Positions 11,198 to 19,752 are shown, numbered from the stretch's first letter. The stretch is 64,000 nucleotides of DNA from Bacteroidales bacterium H3 (GCA_001701135.1 DAAN01000030.1:372001-436000); one strand, 5' to 3'. Made by a program: numbers and translations. Notes: generated from the letters alone by a model not told the origin.

Positions 11198-12409
11198 TTA
11201 TCTGACAATCGTTTTGTGGCCGTTTACAATGTATATGCCGGGGGCCAGGCCGTCGGTTGAATCGGAATGGCTGCGCACCATGGCGCCAGTGATGCTGTAA
11301 ATCGGGCCATCTGTCGGAGTTTCGTCAGCAACGGCGCTCTCAACGCCTGTCACGTATGTTCCCTCCACCATCACCTGCTTTTTGGGATAGCTGAAATAAA
11401 CTATCGCCACGGGCTGCGAGGCACTAAAATCCTGCACACGCCAGGCATTGCTGGTGCTTCCGTTAAATGTCTGGTAATCGAGCCACTGATTGGCCGGCGC
11501 GTCCACCCTGTTTGACGAAGGGGAATATCTGGGCGAGCTGTTCACAATATCCCAGTTATCGCCGAGCTTGGTCACAAAGCTGAATTCCGCCGTGCCTGTA
11601 AACTCTACTATGAACTGATAGGTGCCCGGTTCACCTTCGATGGGGGTTCCCACAATGCCGTAATCAGGAGTCCAGGAATGGTCTTTTATCTGTCCTACCA
11701 GAATGGGGACTATATAGGTGGTTATCGAGCCGTCGGCCGAACTCGAAAGTGTGGTGCCGTTAATGGTTGTGGTCACTGTAATCGAGAGCGCGGTGGTGGC
11801 TCCTTCAGCGAGATTCTCCAGACCGAAACTTCCTTTTGTTTCTGTGATTTCAAGATGCTGGGTCTGGGGTTGACCATTTTTATCTTTATAGGTCAATGTG
11901 ACTGAATACTCCTGACCGGGCTCAGCCGTCGACGGAGGTGTGATAGTGAAGAACACATCCCCTTTGTCCACGCCGGTGGCATTTGATTCCAGAGAGATAG
12001 CCAGAGCCGGAGTCGGCGAGCCGGTCACACAGCGCAGTTTCATTTTATCAGGCCAGAAATCAAACACCACATTATACATCACGCGGCCATCCTGTGCCTG
12101 CATATCCTTGCCGGGGTGCTGAAGATTGAGATCGACACCCTCGGTGATACCCGACTGGCCGTTCTCGGCAGCACCGTAGATATATGGGTCTTGGTTGCTA
12201 CCTCCCTGCTGGTATTGACTCGAGTAGATTTTAAAATTTTTGTCCAGCTTTGGAAGGGTTAGTGTATAGCACTCCATTGTCGCGTTCCATGAGAACCAAT
12301 ATTTCTGATTGTCGCCATGAAAATCAAGATAATAATCCTGATCAGTCTGGGCAGCCACATTCATTATTGATATAATGGCTGTGAGAAGAAGCAAAGCAAA
12401 TTTTTTCAT
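11198..12409 (-). CDS. Secreted protein with T9SS type A-like C-terminal tail
   Basis: 403 residues beginning MKKFALLLLTAIISIMNVAAQ, a signal peptide cut after AAQ. The first part (YLDFHGDNQKYWFSWNATM) and the repeated beta-strand-rich segments suggest carbohydrate-binding-like or Ig-like modules, one resembling a starch-binding repeat (VEFTGTAEFSFVTKLGDNWD). The C-terminus GLAPGIYIVNGHKTIVR matches the short type A sorting sequence (GIYIV, then a basic last residue). No catalytic residues could be placed. It is a single gene, convergent with uvrA. Surface location is inferred from the sorting tail. Confidence 0.8.
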   Translation of the reverse strand: MKKFALLLLTAIISIMNVAAQTDQDYYLDFHGDNQKYWFSWNATMECYTLTLPKLDKNFKIYSSQYQQGGSNQDPYIYGAAENGQSGITEGVDLNLQHPGKDMQAQDGRVMYNVVFDFWPDKMKLRCVTGSPTPALAISLESNATGVDKGDVFFTITPPSTAEPGQEYSVTLTYKDKNGQPQTQHLEITETKGSFGLENLAEGATTALSITVTTTINGTTLSSSADGSITTYIVPILVGQIKDHSWTPDYGIVGTPIEGEPGTYQFIVEFTGTAEFSFVTKLGDNWDIVNSSPRYSPSSNRVDAPANQWLDYQTFNGSTSNAWRVQDFSASQPVAIVYFSYPKKQVMVEGTYVTGVESAVADETPTDGPIYSITGAMVRSHSDSTDGLAPGIYIVNGHKTIVR

Positions 12410-12465
12410 CGGAATAAATAGTTATAGTTAATAGGTCGTCATGATTTACGGAAAGCGTAACAATG

Positions 12466-12837
12466 TCAGCGAGGCTCCTGTCCGAATCGGTTCGGGCCGG
12501 GCTGACCGGCATTGGCCGCAAGGATCAGAAACCATATCTCCCCTATCACGGGAACAAGCCAGATGAATATCCAGCCTCCGCCCTTGCCGATGTCGTGCAT
12601 GCGGCGAACTCCCACCGAAATAGCAGGGAGCACCAGCACCACCCCCGTCAACCAACTGAGGATCGAAACCAGCATCGGACGGCCGTTGTCATCCCCTAAT
12701 ATATCACCGAGAAGATATATGAAAATATACAATATAAGAATTAACAGTGCGAAATACCAGAATTCCGACCGTGACGCACGACCGTTGAAATCAAGGAATT
12801 TCACAAACACGCTGCCGACCGACTGAGAGAATGTCAT
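12466..12837 (-). CDS. DUF805 inner-membrane protein
   Basis: 123 residues from MTFSQSVGSVFVKFLDFNGRASRSEFWYF; the NGRASRSEFWYF motif is diagnostic for DUF805. Helices follow at ALLILILYIFIYLLGD and LTGVVLVLPAISVGVRRMHD, with the conserved RRMHDIGKGGGWIFIWLVP, ending in the usual GPNRFGQEP tail. The start at 12837 is chosen over 12909 because the family begins here. The biochemical role of the family is unknown. It is followed by the 11198-12409 gene on the same strand. Confidence 0.88.
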   Translation of the reverse strand: MTFSQSVGSVFVKFLDFNGRASRSEFWYFALLILILYIFIYLLGDILGDDNGRPMLVSILSWLTGVVLVLPAISVGVRRMHDIGKGGGWIFIWLVPVIGEIWFLILAANAGQPGPNRFGQEPR

Positions 12838-13003
12838 CTTTATTAATTGATTAGATATTTTTTTAAATATAAACACTCCACCGTGCGCATTGTTCTGTGA
12901 TCTCCTCAATTATGAGGGTGGCGCCGTCTGTCATCTGCATTGTCTATGGGGGTAAATTAGGGGGACAAAGCCTCTGAAAGTAGTTTATTCGGAGTATATT
13001 GTT

Positions 13004-13011
13004 TAACTTTG
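13004..13011 (+). promoter_or_regulatory. -7 promoter box TAACTTTG, LuxR-type gene
   Basis: TAACTTTG ends nine bases before the ATG at 13020, giving a leader of only a few bases. It shows that the frame opening at 12999 is not the real start. No convincing -33 box. Confidence 0.5.
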
Positions 13012-13019
13012 TGGATGCA

Positions 13020-14615
13020 ATGAGTTCACGTAACAATTATTTTATCTTTCTTCCTTACATCCTTCTGCTGCTTCTGTTACCGGCATGTTCCGGCCGCAAA
13101 TCCAATCCGGAATCTTTCTGGGATACAGGTTTCCCTGAAACAGACAGCATACTTACGCTCATCGACAGCCTCGAGAACCCGGCGTCATACGGCGGGAGCG
13201 ATGTTATCGACTTCGACCGTCTGTACCTCTTATATCAGTCGATCGACAGCATCCACAGCAGCCGCACCGACAGCGTCTCGCAGTCGCTCACTCTATTTGC
13301 ACGTGCTGCAGCCAGCGATGAAGCCGACTTCAACGACATCAAGGCATATGCCCTCGATTCTGCCGCCCTCAGCCTTCTCGACTCCGCTGCCACACCTTAT
13401 TTTTACAACCGGCTGGCTTACGAAAAGGCATTTCTGAATCCCGACATCACCTCAGAGACCGGCGTACTCTACAACGCCGTAGCCTATTTCAGTTCCATAA
13501 ACGACAGTATCCTCGTCACCGATGCCCTATACGCCCTTAACGAAGCATATGCCAACATCTGGGACGAGGCAACCATGAACCAGTGCTACAACGACATTAT
13601 CCGTTTCAGCAAGGCCGCCAACAATCAGCTGCGTAGTCTCATGAAATTCAACATCCTCATGGACAAACGCGCAAACGACTCCGTCGCCTACGCGGCCAGC
13701 ATCGACTCTATCCGCCACGACAAAGCATTCTTCGACAGCGCACCCACCGTAGGCGTTGTCATCTATTCCGACATATACCGACTGACAGGCGAGGAAGCCG
13801 CCCTCGACACAGCAGCCGCATACATGCAGAGTATTCGCTTTTATCATGAATGTAAACGCGTTTACGCATCACAGCGACTCCGGTGCGAAATGAGCAACAA
13901 CTCCCCCGCCGACTCGCTCCGGGCGTTGGCTTATATGCTCACCCCCGGAATGGAATATCCCGGCACAATAGAAATCGAAACTCTTCCAATCCTCCGCGAC
14001 TACTACACATATTGCGGCAACAGCGACAGCGCCGCAATCGTGCAGGCCATGCTCTCCGAACTCACCACCAAAGCCAAGGCATACAAAGCCGCAACCGAGA
14101 TGACCCGCATGAACATGGAGCGGCATCTCGAACGCGCCCTCGCCAACCGCGACATACACTCCTCCAAATCACGCAGAACATGGCTCTGGATCTCAGCCAT
14201 CACATTCATCATAATCCTCCTCGGAGCAGCGACACTGATCGCACGGCTCAACCGCCGCAAACGTCAATGCGAGGAATCACTCGGCAAAGAACTCGAACTC
14301 GCCCGTCGGCGCATCACAATAGCAAAACTCCAGGAAGTAGAAAAAGGACAAAGCGAAGATGACTGGGAACGATTCCAGGCCGTCTTCGTGGAAATGCACC
14401 CCGACTTCCCCGAAAACCTACGCCGGGCATGCCCAGCACTCACCAAAGGCGACATACGCATGTGCGCCCTCCTGAGCATGGACATGGACACCAAACACAT
14501 CGCCCGCATCCTCGGCATCAACCCCGAATCCGTCAAAAAACACCGCCAGCGCCTACGCGCCAAATTCGGCATCCCTCCCGGCGTCGACTGGCCCCAATTC
14601 CTCTCCCGCTTCTGA
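13020..14615 (+). CDS. Membrane-anchored TPR regulator with LuxR-type HTH
   Basis: 531 residues. The N-terminus MSSRNNYFIFLPYILLLLLLPAC is a lipoprotein-like signal. A long helical TPR-like region follows (residues about 30-380), then a transmembrane helix (TWLWISAITFIIILLGAATL), a basic coiled coil (ARLNRRKRQCEESLGKELEL) and a C-terminal DNA-binding domain: LTKGDIRMCALLSMDMDTKH followed by ILGINPESVKKHRQRLRAKF. This sensor-like layout is common in Bacteroidetes, where helical repeats outside the cytoplasm are linked to a cytoplasmic LuxR-like domain. The signal sensed and the target genes are unknown, and no partner gene is adjacent. Confidence 0.85.
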   Translation: MSSRNNYFIFLPYILLLLLLPACSGRKSNPESFWDTGFPETDSILTLIDSLENPASYGGSDVIDFDRLYLLYQSIDSIHSSRTDSVSQSLTLFARAAASDEADFNDIKAYALDSAALSLLDSAATPYFYNRLAYEKAFLNPDITSETGVLYNAVAYFSSINDSILVTDALYALNEAYANIWDEATMNQCYNDIIRFSKAANNQLRSLMKFNILMDKRANDSVAYAASIDSIRHDKAFFDSAPTVGVVIYSDIYRLTGEEAALDTAAAYMQSIRFYHECKRVYASQRLRCEMSNNSPADSLRALAYMLTPGMEYPGTIEIETLPILRDYYTYCGNSDSAAIVQAMLSELTTKAKAYKAATEMTRMNMERHLERALANRDIHSSKSRRTWLWISAITFIIILLGAATLIARLNRRKRQCEESLGKELELARRRITIAKLQEVEKGQSEDDWERFQAVFVEMHPDFPENLRRACPALTKGDIRMCALLSMDMDTKHIARILGINPESVKKHRQRLRAKFGIPPGVDWPQFLSRF

Positions 14616-14719
14616 TCACCCGCCAACAGCAAACAAATAAATAAACAAACAAACAACACCCCCCAAAAACATCAAAAAACATAAATAAGATACCGTCCAA
14701 ACAAAAAAGCGGCAAAAAA

Positions 14720-14751
14720 TTTGCACAACTAAAAAAAAGTCCCTACCTTTG
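14720..14751 (+). promoter_or_regulatory. Promoter of tRNA-Lys
   Basis: TTTG at 14720-14723 and TACCTTTG at 14744-14751 are 20 bases apart, upstream of the tRNA at 14815. Confidence 0.75.
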
Positions 14752-14814
14752 CACTGCTTTTGAGGAAGAACCCTCGGAGCCGTCCCGATTAAAACCGGGC
14801 ACGAAACCAAAGGA

Positions 14815-14887
14815 GATTCGCTAGCTCAGCTGGTAGAGCACAACACTTTTAATGTTGGGGTCGTGGGTTCGAGCCCCACGCGGATCA
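14815..14887 (+). tRNA. tRNA-Lys (anticodon TTT), probable ICE insertion site
   Basis: Acceptor GATTCGC/GCGGATC, anticodon stem CAACA/TGTTG around loop CTTTTAA (anticodon TTT), T arm GTGGG-TTCGAGC-CCCAC, discriminator A at 14887. The tyrosine integrase gene lies about 480 bases downstream, so this tRNA or its flank is the likely attachment site; the other end of the element is outside the window. Confidence 0.95.
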
Positions 14888-14890
14888 CTG

Positions 14891-14917
14891 AAGGGTCATC
14901 TTAGGATGGCCCTTTTT
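14891..14917 (+). terminator. Terminator after tRNA-Lys
   Basis: AAGGGTCATC (14891-14900) pairs with GATGGCCCTT (14905-14914) through one G-U pair and is followed by TTTT. Confidence 0.85.
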
Positions 14918-15050
14918 TGTGTCCGTAACTGCCACTGCGTCAGCGTTTAGCAATTTAGTAACGCTTTGATTTGGAACAATTTAGCACTACTGCTGTTTTC
15001 AGTCCGTAGCCCATTGTAGCATTTGTTAGTTTCGATTTAGCACATTACCT

Positions 15051-15323
15051 TTGGTACAAATTTCGTGGATGTACCACAAAAATGTACCACAAATGTACCG
15101 GCATTTCACCAAAATATCTGTCACCCTCGGCACCCCCGTTTTCGCTATGGTGTCAGGGCGTCGCTTCTGGAGGCAAAACGTTGGTTTCTACTATTTTGTG
15201 CTAAATCGTTCCAAAAGATTCAGGGGTGGCAACACCGCGCTGACGGAAGGCGTTAAGATGGTGTGTGGTACACCTGTGGTACATTTCCCGAGCCGTGTGG
15301 TACACGCTTTTTCGTGTACCACA
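15051..15323. repeat. Clustered TGTGGTACA sites, probable integrase arm-type sites
   Basis: Copies of TGTGGTACA or its complement TGTACCACA occur at 15070-15078, 15083-15091, 15264-15272, 15275-15283, 15296-15304 and 15315-15323, with partial copies at 15051-15058 (TTGGTACA) and 15094-15100 (TGTACCG). Mixed orientation, two clusters about 160 bases apart, right before the integrase gene: the pattern expected of arm-type binding sites in an attachment region. Confidence 0.7.
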
Positions 15324-15365
15324 ACCCCACCGAAAACAATGTATCACCCTTAATACCATTAGATT

Positions 15366-16490
15366 ATGGCAGGAATACCGCAAATCAAAGTAATTTTCGA
15401 CCGCCGCAAGAAGGCTTCGGCAGTCACGACGGGCACCGTGGAGATAGAGGTGTCCTACAACCGCGAGCGCGTCCGGCTCTCCACCGGTGTCGCAGTCCTC
15501 AAGCAGCAGTGGAGCGGAAGGGAGGTTGTCAACCATCCCGAGGCCGACAGGCTCAACGAACAGATCCGCCGCGTTTACGACGGTCTGCACGAAAAGATGG
15601 CGACCATCGCCTCCAAGAAGGGCGAGTACGACCTTTCCCTTCTCAAGAAGGTGAAGAAGACAAAGGTGCAGGGCTCGTCGGGCGGCTTCCTCGACTGGCT
15701 CGAAGAGCGCATCTACATGAGGCCGGTGACCGAATCGACACGCCGCCAGCACCTCGTCATGCTCAAATGTCTGCGCGAGTTCGGGCTTATCCGCTTCTTC
15801 TGCGACCTGACACCGAAGAACATCCGCCTGTGGGATGACTTCATTCGCAAGCGCGTGACGGCCCAGTCGTCGGTCCACGGCTACCACAAGAGGTTGAAGC
15901 CCTACATCATAGAGGCAATCCAGTTCGAGAAGCTGGAGTCCAATCCCTACGACGGCATGAGGATTTCCCGGGGCAAGTCGGAGGGGATAAAGTTTCTCAC
16001 CGAGGAGGAGCGCGACCGGGTGGAAGCCCTGGAGCTGTACGGCATGACAGAGAAGGTGCGCGATATGTTCATCTTCTCCTGCTACACGGGGCTCGCCTAC
16101 TCCGACCTCGTGAAGATCAAGAAATCCGACGTGTTCATGCAGGGAGAGGATTACTGCATACGCGACAAACGCCTGAAAACCGGTATGCCGTACACCATTG
16201 TGCTGCTCCCCAAAGCCATAGCCATACTGCGCAAGTATGACTACAATCTCAATCTGATGAGCAACCAGAAGTGCAACGACCAGCTCAAACTGATAGCGAG
16301 CATGGCGAAGTTGCACATCAACCTGACAATGCACGTCGGCCGCCATACCTTCGCAACCTGGGCCTTGACAAAGGGCGTGGGTATCGAGACAGTGAGCAAG
16401 ATGCTCGCCCACTCCAACGTGACGATGACCGAGAAATACGCCCAGGTTCTCCAGACAAGCGTCATCCAGGGCTTTGACAAGCTGAAATAG
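15366..16490 (+). CDS. int: Tyrosine recombinase, ICE integrase
   Basis: 374 residues with the Bacteroidetes integrase layout: N-terminal arm-binding domain (1-100, VEIEVSYNRERVRLSTGVAV), SAM-like core-binding domain (about 105-200) and catalytic domain. Catalytic residues seen are H323 and R326 in MHVGRHTFAT, H349 in MLAHSNVTMTEKYAQV and the nucleophile Y358. The first catalytic Arg, expected in TGLRYSDL, is Ala244 here (CYTGLAYSDLVKI). IntDOT of CTnDOT also lacks this Arg (it has Ser), so activity is still expected. It catalyses integration and excision of the ICE, acting on the adjacent tRNA-Lys flank and the arm-type repeats. Confidence 0.93.
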   Translation: MAGIPQIKVIFDRRKKASAVTTGTVEIEVSYNRERVRLSTGVAVLKQQWSGREVVNHPEADRLNEQIRRVYDGLHEKMATIASKKGEYDLSLLKKVKKTKVQGSSGGFLDWLEERIYMRPVTESTRRQHLVMLKCLREFGLIRFFCDLTPKNIRLWDDFIRKRVTAQSSVHGYHKRLKPYIIEAIQFEKLESNPYDGMRISRGKSEGIKFLTEEERDRVEALELYGMTEKVRDMFIFSCYTGLAYSDLVKIKKSDVFMQGEDYCIRDKRLKTGMPYTIVLLPKAIAILRKYDYNLNLMSNQKCNDQLKLIASMAKLHINLTMHVGRHTFATWALTKGVGIETVSKMLAHSNVTMTEKYAQVLQTSVIQGFDKLK

Positions 16491-16520
16491 TAATCAGATA
16501 TATTCAACAATAAAATGCCG

Positions 16521-16985
16521 TCACTTCTTCCGGGAGGTGGCGGCTTTCTTGCTTTCGGCCAGCTCGGTGCGCAGTCTCTCGATTTCGCCGGCCTGTTCCT
16601 CGACTCTTTTCTCCAGACGCTCGACACGCCCGGCCAGCGGGCCTGTCAGCTCCGTTATGCTCTTTATTATATCAGCCATGCTGCCGAGGATATAGGAAAA
16701 GCGGTCCATCTGGGGCATGGCTGTTTCCGCTTCCTGAAACTGGCGTGGGTTCTCGTCCATCATCACACCCTCGCCTTTCCATATCCAGTCGTATCTCAGG
16801 GCCGGATAAATACCGCACAGGCTCTTGACAAAACGCTCCGACACGTTTGTCTTCCCGGTAATCACCTGCGACAACGCGCTCGGGTTGTAGCCCATTCTTT
16901 CGGCTATGGCGCGGTTGGAAGTGAACAGCCTGTTGTCCTTAAGCCATTCCATAGCCTGTCTTATCCTGTTTCTTATGTCGTCCAT
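16521..16985 (-). CDS. HTH repressor-like protein with C-terminal coiled coil
   Basis: 153 residues starting MDDIRNRIRQAMEWLKDNRL at 16985. A Cro/CI-type helix-turn-helix lies at about residues 22-50 (SNRAIAERMGYNPSALSQVI), followed by the phage-repressor-like text YPALRYDWIWKGEGVMMDEN and a heptad coiled coil near the end (VERLEKRVEEQAGEIERLR). It is divergent from the HTH gene at 17195 and convergent with int. It probably controls excision or transfer genes through the AT-rich intergenic region 16986-17194. The frame extending to 17060 runs into that operator-like region and is not used. Confidence 0.85.
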   Translation of the reverse strand: MDDIRNRIRQAMEWLKDNRLFTSNRAIAERMGYNPSALSQVITGKTNVSERFVKSLCGIYPALRYDWIWKGEGVMMDENPRQFQEAETAMPQMDRFSYILGSMADIIKSITELTGPLAGRVERLEKRVEEQAGEIERLRTELAESKKAATSRKK

Positions 16986-17194
16986 ATCATTGTGTTTATA
17001 ATTTATAATCAATTCGATTAGATATTTCCAATAATAACAATCCAAACAATCATTTAGCACGATTGGTTTGTTAGTGATAATACAATCAACTAATTTCGAT
17101 TAATCATTTCTAACCGCAAAGATAATCATTTTTCTAAATATGACTAATGGTTACTAAGCGAAAAATAAGGACAGCACTAAAAAACAATAAGATT
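16986..17194. promoter_or_regulatory. Divergent control region with repeated AATC/GATT motifs
   Basis: This AT-rich stretch between the repressor-like gene and the HTH gene contains repeated short motifs: ATCAATTCGAT near 17007, AATCATTT near 17049, TTTCGATTAATCATTT near 17093 and AATCATTTTT near 17123. Inverted AATC...GATT pairs suggest operators for the divergent repressor. No gene fits here. Confidence 0.5.
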
Positions 17195-17470
17195 ATGAGC
17201 GATGACAGACGCATAGCCATGAGGCTTACAAAAATCGAGAACACCCTTGAGGAGATACGGCGGACTATAACGGGGCCGGAGCCCGCCGACCGTCCGATAA
17301 CGGTAAACGAGGCCGCCGAGATAATGCACTGCCCGGCACAGCGGGTGCGCGACTCGATACGAGACGGCACCCTGAAGGCCGAGCGCAACGGACGGCGGTA
17401 CTATCTGTCATTATATGACGTGATGGCCCGTGCCGGATACCGTACCCTTGAAAAAAAACGACAGACCTGA
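17195..17470 (+). CDS. Small HTH protein, excisionase-like
   Basis: 91 residues starting MSDDRRIAMRLTKIENTLEE. After a helical N-terminus comes a MerR/excisionase-type winged helix: PITVNEAAEIMHCPAQRVRD followed by SIRDGTLKAERNGRRYYLS. Small proteins of this shape act as recombination directionality factors or regulators in ICEs. It is the first gene rightward from the control region and precedes two replication-like genes. Excisionase is an inference from fold and position; a simple transcription factor is equally possible. Confidence 0.78.
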   Translation: MSDDRRIAMRLTKIENTLEEIRRTITGPEPADRPITVNEAAEIMHCPAQRVRDSIRDGTLKAERNGRRYYLSLYDVMARAGYRTLEKKRQT

Positions 17471-17496
17471 TTCATTTTATAAATAAGGACAAAGCT

Positions 17497-17793
17497 ATGA
17501 CTACAAATGAAATAAAGGCGATGGACGCAAGATGCCTGAACGAATACCTGTCCACACTGCCAAACACCGACCACCGTTTCTTCGTGTCGGCCGTGGTGGA
17601 AGCCTGCGGCAACGGCATAAAGAGAAAGACCTTCTACAACTGGAAGGCGGGATGCTGCTGCATACCCTCCTTCTGCAAGGCGGAGATCGAGAGGCTTGCC
17701 GGGCGCACGGTTTTCCCAAAGGAGCTGTATATTGACGGCGATGGCTTGGTGGCACAATCAAACCATCCCGGCGATGAACCGGAAATATCCTGA
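17497..17793 (+). CDS. Hypothetical ICE protein, 98 aa
   Basis: 98 residues, MTTNEIKAMDARCLNEYLST onward, with a stretch KRKTFYNWKAGCCCIPSFCK that could form a small DNA-binding helix pair; the family is not recognised. It lies 26 bases after the HTH gene and 44 bases before the winged-helix gene, in the same direction, so it is likely co-transcribed with the early ICE genes. Confidence 0.65.
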   Translation: MTTNEIKAMDARCLNEYLSTLPNTDHRFFVSAVVEACGNGIKRKTFYNWKAGCCCIPSFCKAEIERLAGRTVFPKELYIDGDGLVAQSNHPGDEPEIS

Positions 17794-17837
17794 CACCGGT
17801 CTTATACCGGCAACAACTGTGAACCCCTGTAATAGAG

Positions 17838-18635
17838 ATGAACCGTTCATGGATACCCGTATTACACCTTCTGCGCGATGTGGAATGGCTCTATTCCGAG
17901 AGCCGGATGGTGCATCTCTGGCTGGAGATACTTTTCCGGGTGCGCAGGTCAAGGGAGACATACCCGGTCAAGGGTACGGTAATAGAGGTGCGGCCCGGTC
18001 AGTTCGTTGCCTCCACAAGAAAGCTCGCCGCCGCCATAGGCGCGGACAAGGACACCGTGGGGCGTTATCTGCGGATATTCGAGTCGCAGAAATGGATAGA
18101 GAGGCAGGAGATCGGCAACGCCACACTCTACACCATACTCGTAATGGAGCAGATACCGGCTTTCTCCATATTCTCCGAGCCGGGAAACTCCATAGTCGGC
18201 ACCTGTTCCACCACGTCTGCCGCCACGATCGGGGACACTTCTTCCGACACCTTTGGGGACACTTTTGGGGACATATATTATATAGATAAAAATATAAATA
18301 ATAATTCTCTCCCCCACGCGCGCGAGGAAGAAGTTTTTGAAATTTTCAAAAATGACGCCACCGCGCTCGAAGAGATAGCCGAAGCCCTCCGCTGCGGAAA
18401 ATCGAGGCTTGATGAAATGCTGCCCGATTTTTTCAACGAGTGCCGGATAAAGAAAAAGCAGCACCCGACCGTGCAGGAGTGCAAGGATCATTTTTTCAAC
18501 TGGGCCCGCGCCCGATTAAAACAAGAACAACAGAATGGCATACCCCAAGCGAATAGACCCGGCGGAAGCCGTAAGGGAAATCAGAGAGGCCGCAGAACGC
18601 CGGTCAAGCCGGATTGCGGACTTATCGAGGATTAG
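17838..18635 (+). CDS. Winged-helix replication-organiser-like protein
   Basis: 265 residues. The N-terminal half (VEWLYSESRMVHLWLEILFR, then TVIEVRPGQFVASTRKLAAA and DKDTVGRYLRIFESQKWIER) reads as a winged helix of the type found in phage replisome organisers and DnaD-like primosome proteins. A low-complexity linker with Thr, Gly and Asp (about 130-155) leads to a C-terminal helical domain ending in a basic tail. The next gene is a DnaC-like ATPase whose start overlaps this one by 101 bases in another frame, so the pair probably loads the host helicase onto the excised element. Function is inferred from this pairing. Confidence 0.75.
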   Translation: MNRSWIPVLHLLRDVEWLYSESRMVHLWLEILFRVRRSRETYPVKGTVIEVRPGQFVASTRKLAAAIGADKDTVGRYLRIFESQKWIERQEIGNATLYTILVMEQIPAFSIFSEPGNSIVGTCSTTSAATIGDTSSDTFGDTFGDIYYIDKNINNNSLPHAREEEVFEIFKNDATALEEIAEALRCGKSRLDEMLPDFFNECRIKKKQHPTVQECKDHFFNWARARLKQEQQNGIPQANRPGGSRKGNQRGRRTPVKPDCGLIED

Positions 18636-19236
18636 CGAGTACAAGGCGCTGTTCGTACGATGCGCCAAGGCCGTGTGCCCGGGCTTCACCATACGCGAGG
18701 AGCTTAAACCCGCCTACAACGACATCGTTCACTGGGCCGTCATGGACTATGACGGCAACCTCGACCCCGACAAGGGGCTGATGCTCTGGGGCGACATAGG
18801 CACCGGGAAGTCAACGATGCTGCGTATCGTAAGGGAGTTCTGCGCCATTGTCAGGCCGCCGGACAAAATAGGCAGATACTACTTCCGGATTGACAACGTG
18901 ATCGACGTGTGCGCCGACTATGCCGACGAGTCGATATACGGCGGCTACCGCGGCATAAGGCATTACATCGACAGCCCGCGCCAGGCGTTTGACGAGCTTG
19001 GGAGCGAGACAGTGCCGACTGGCCGCTACGGTAATTTCGAGAACGTGATGCAGTACATCTTTCAGTCGCGCTATGACAACCGCCACTACCAGTTTACCCA
19101 CGCCACAACCAACCTGACCGTGGAGCAGATCAAGGACGTGTACGACGAGAGGATATACGACCGCTTCAAGGAAATGTTCAATTTCGTCGCCCTCCGTGGC
19201 AGGACATTCCGAAAGAACACTCAAAAAAATTTATAG
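18535..19236 (+). CDS. DnaC-like AAA+ ATPase (helicase loader)
   Basis: 233 residues. Walker A is GDIGTGKST (residues 86-94), preceded by KGLMLW; the Walker B-like segment is QAFDELGSETVP, and the region NRHYQFTHATTNLTVEQIKD carries the sensor-1 Asn typical of DnaC/IstB loaders. The C-terminal YDRFKEMFNFVALRGRTFR has the Arg-rich end. It probably delivers DnaB to the ICE origin together with the upstream winged-helix protein. The reading frame overlaps that gene by 101 bases; a later internal start is possible but the N-terminus MAYPKRIDPAEAVREI looks genuine. Confidence 0.85.
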   Translation: MAYPKRIDPAEAVREIREAAERRSSRIADLSRISEYKALFVRCAKAVCPGFTIREELKPAYNDIVHWAVMDYDGNLDPDKGLMLWGDIGTGKSTMLRIVREFCAIVRPPDKIGRYYFRIDNVIDVCADYADESIYGGYRGIRHYIDSPRQAFDELGSETVPTGRYGNFENVMQYIFQSRYDNRHYQFTHATTNLTVEQIKDVYDERIYDRFKEMFNFVALRGRTFRKNTQKNL

Positions 19237-19238
19237 AC

Positions 19239-19484
19239 ATGGAACCTAAGCAAAGATTAAGCACTACAGACTGGGAGGAACGCGCATACGGACTTGCCGT
19301 GTCGCTGTTTCTCCATGACATACGCCGCTGCGACTCCGCAATGCCGGAGTGCCGTCTGGAGCAGTGGCCATCACATATCCGCGTTGCGGCTGAAATGGCG
19401 GTGGAGGCTGCGCTGGCATTTGTGTCCGAATACAGAAAATCGGTAAGGCCGGAAAACATGGAGGACACCTGCAATGCTCCCTGA
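19239..19484 (+). CDS. Hypothetical ICE protein, 81 aa
   Basis: 81 residues starting MEPKQRLSTTDWEERAYGLA, two bases after the DnaC-like gene stop; helical, with no recognised family. It overlaps the next gene by 11 bases. The tight packing supports translation coupling with the replication genes. Confidence 0.6.
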   Translation: MEPKQRLSTTDWEERAYGLAVSLFLHDIRRCDSAMPECRLEQWPSHIRVAAEMAVEAALAFVSEYRKSVRPENMEDTCNAP

Positions 19485-19707
19485 CTGGAAGAGGATAGTC
19501 CCCGAGGCATTGTATTCGGTGATGGCCGCGAGAAAACTGCTCGGAATCAGCCACACCACGATTTACGAGTATATGAAGCTGTCGCCCCCGGTACTCCCGT
19601 ACCGCCGCTCGGAAAACGGCTGGCACAGGCTTATACTCGGGAGCGACATAATACATCTTCGCGACCACCCGCAGGTGAAGCGTGGTCGCAGGCGCAAGGA
19701 CAAGTGA
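19474..19707 (+). CDS. Small HTH DNA-binding protein
   Basis: 77 residues with an HTH-17-like fold: ALYSVMAARKLLGISHTTIY followed by the wing VLPYRRSENGWHRLILGSDI and a strongly basic tail KRGRRRKDK. Last gene of the early rightward operon (17195-19707); it meets the leftward genes at a shared hairpin. Role unknown; regulator or recombination accessory are both possible. Confidence 0.68.
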   Translation: MLPDWKRIVPEALYSVMAARKLLGISHTTIYEYMKLSPPVLPYRRSENGWHRLILGSDIIHLRDHPQVKRGRRRKDK

Positions 19708-19714
19708 ACATGGA

Positions 19715-19752
19715 GGATTATAGCCCTGCGGCGGCGCAAGGGGCTGTAATCC
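19715..19752. terminator. Hairpin between convergent ICE operons
   Basis: GGATTATAGCCC (19715-19726) pairs with GGGCTGTAATCC (19741-19752), 12 pairs including one G-U. Located between the stop codons of convergent genes, so it can serve both strands. Confidence 0.65.

Noticed and set aside
14919..15365. Precise attL core sequence
   Set aside because: Without the right junction no direct repeat can be identified, so only a range is given.
15201..16412. 403-residue minus-strand frame opposite the integrase
   Set aside because: The integrase catalytic residues are on the plus strand; the antisense frame is GC-driven.
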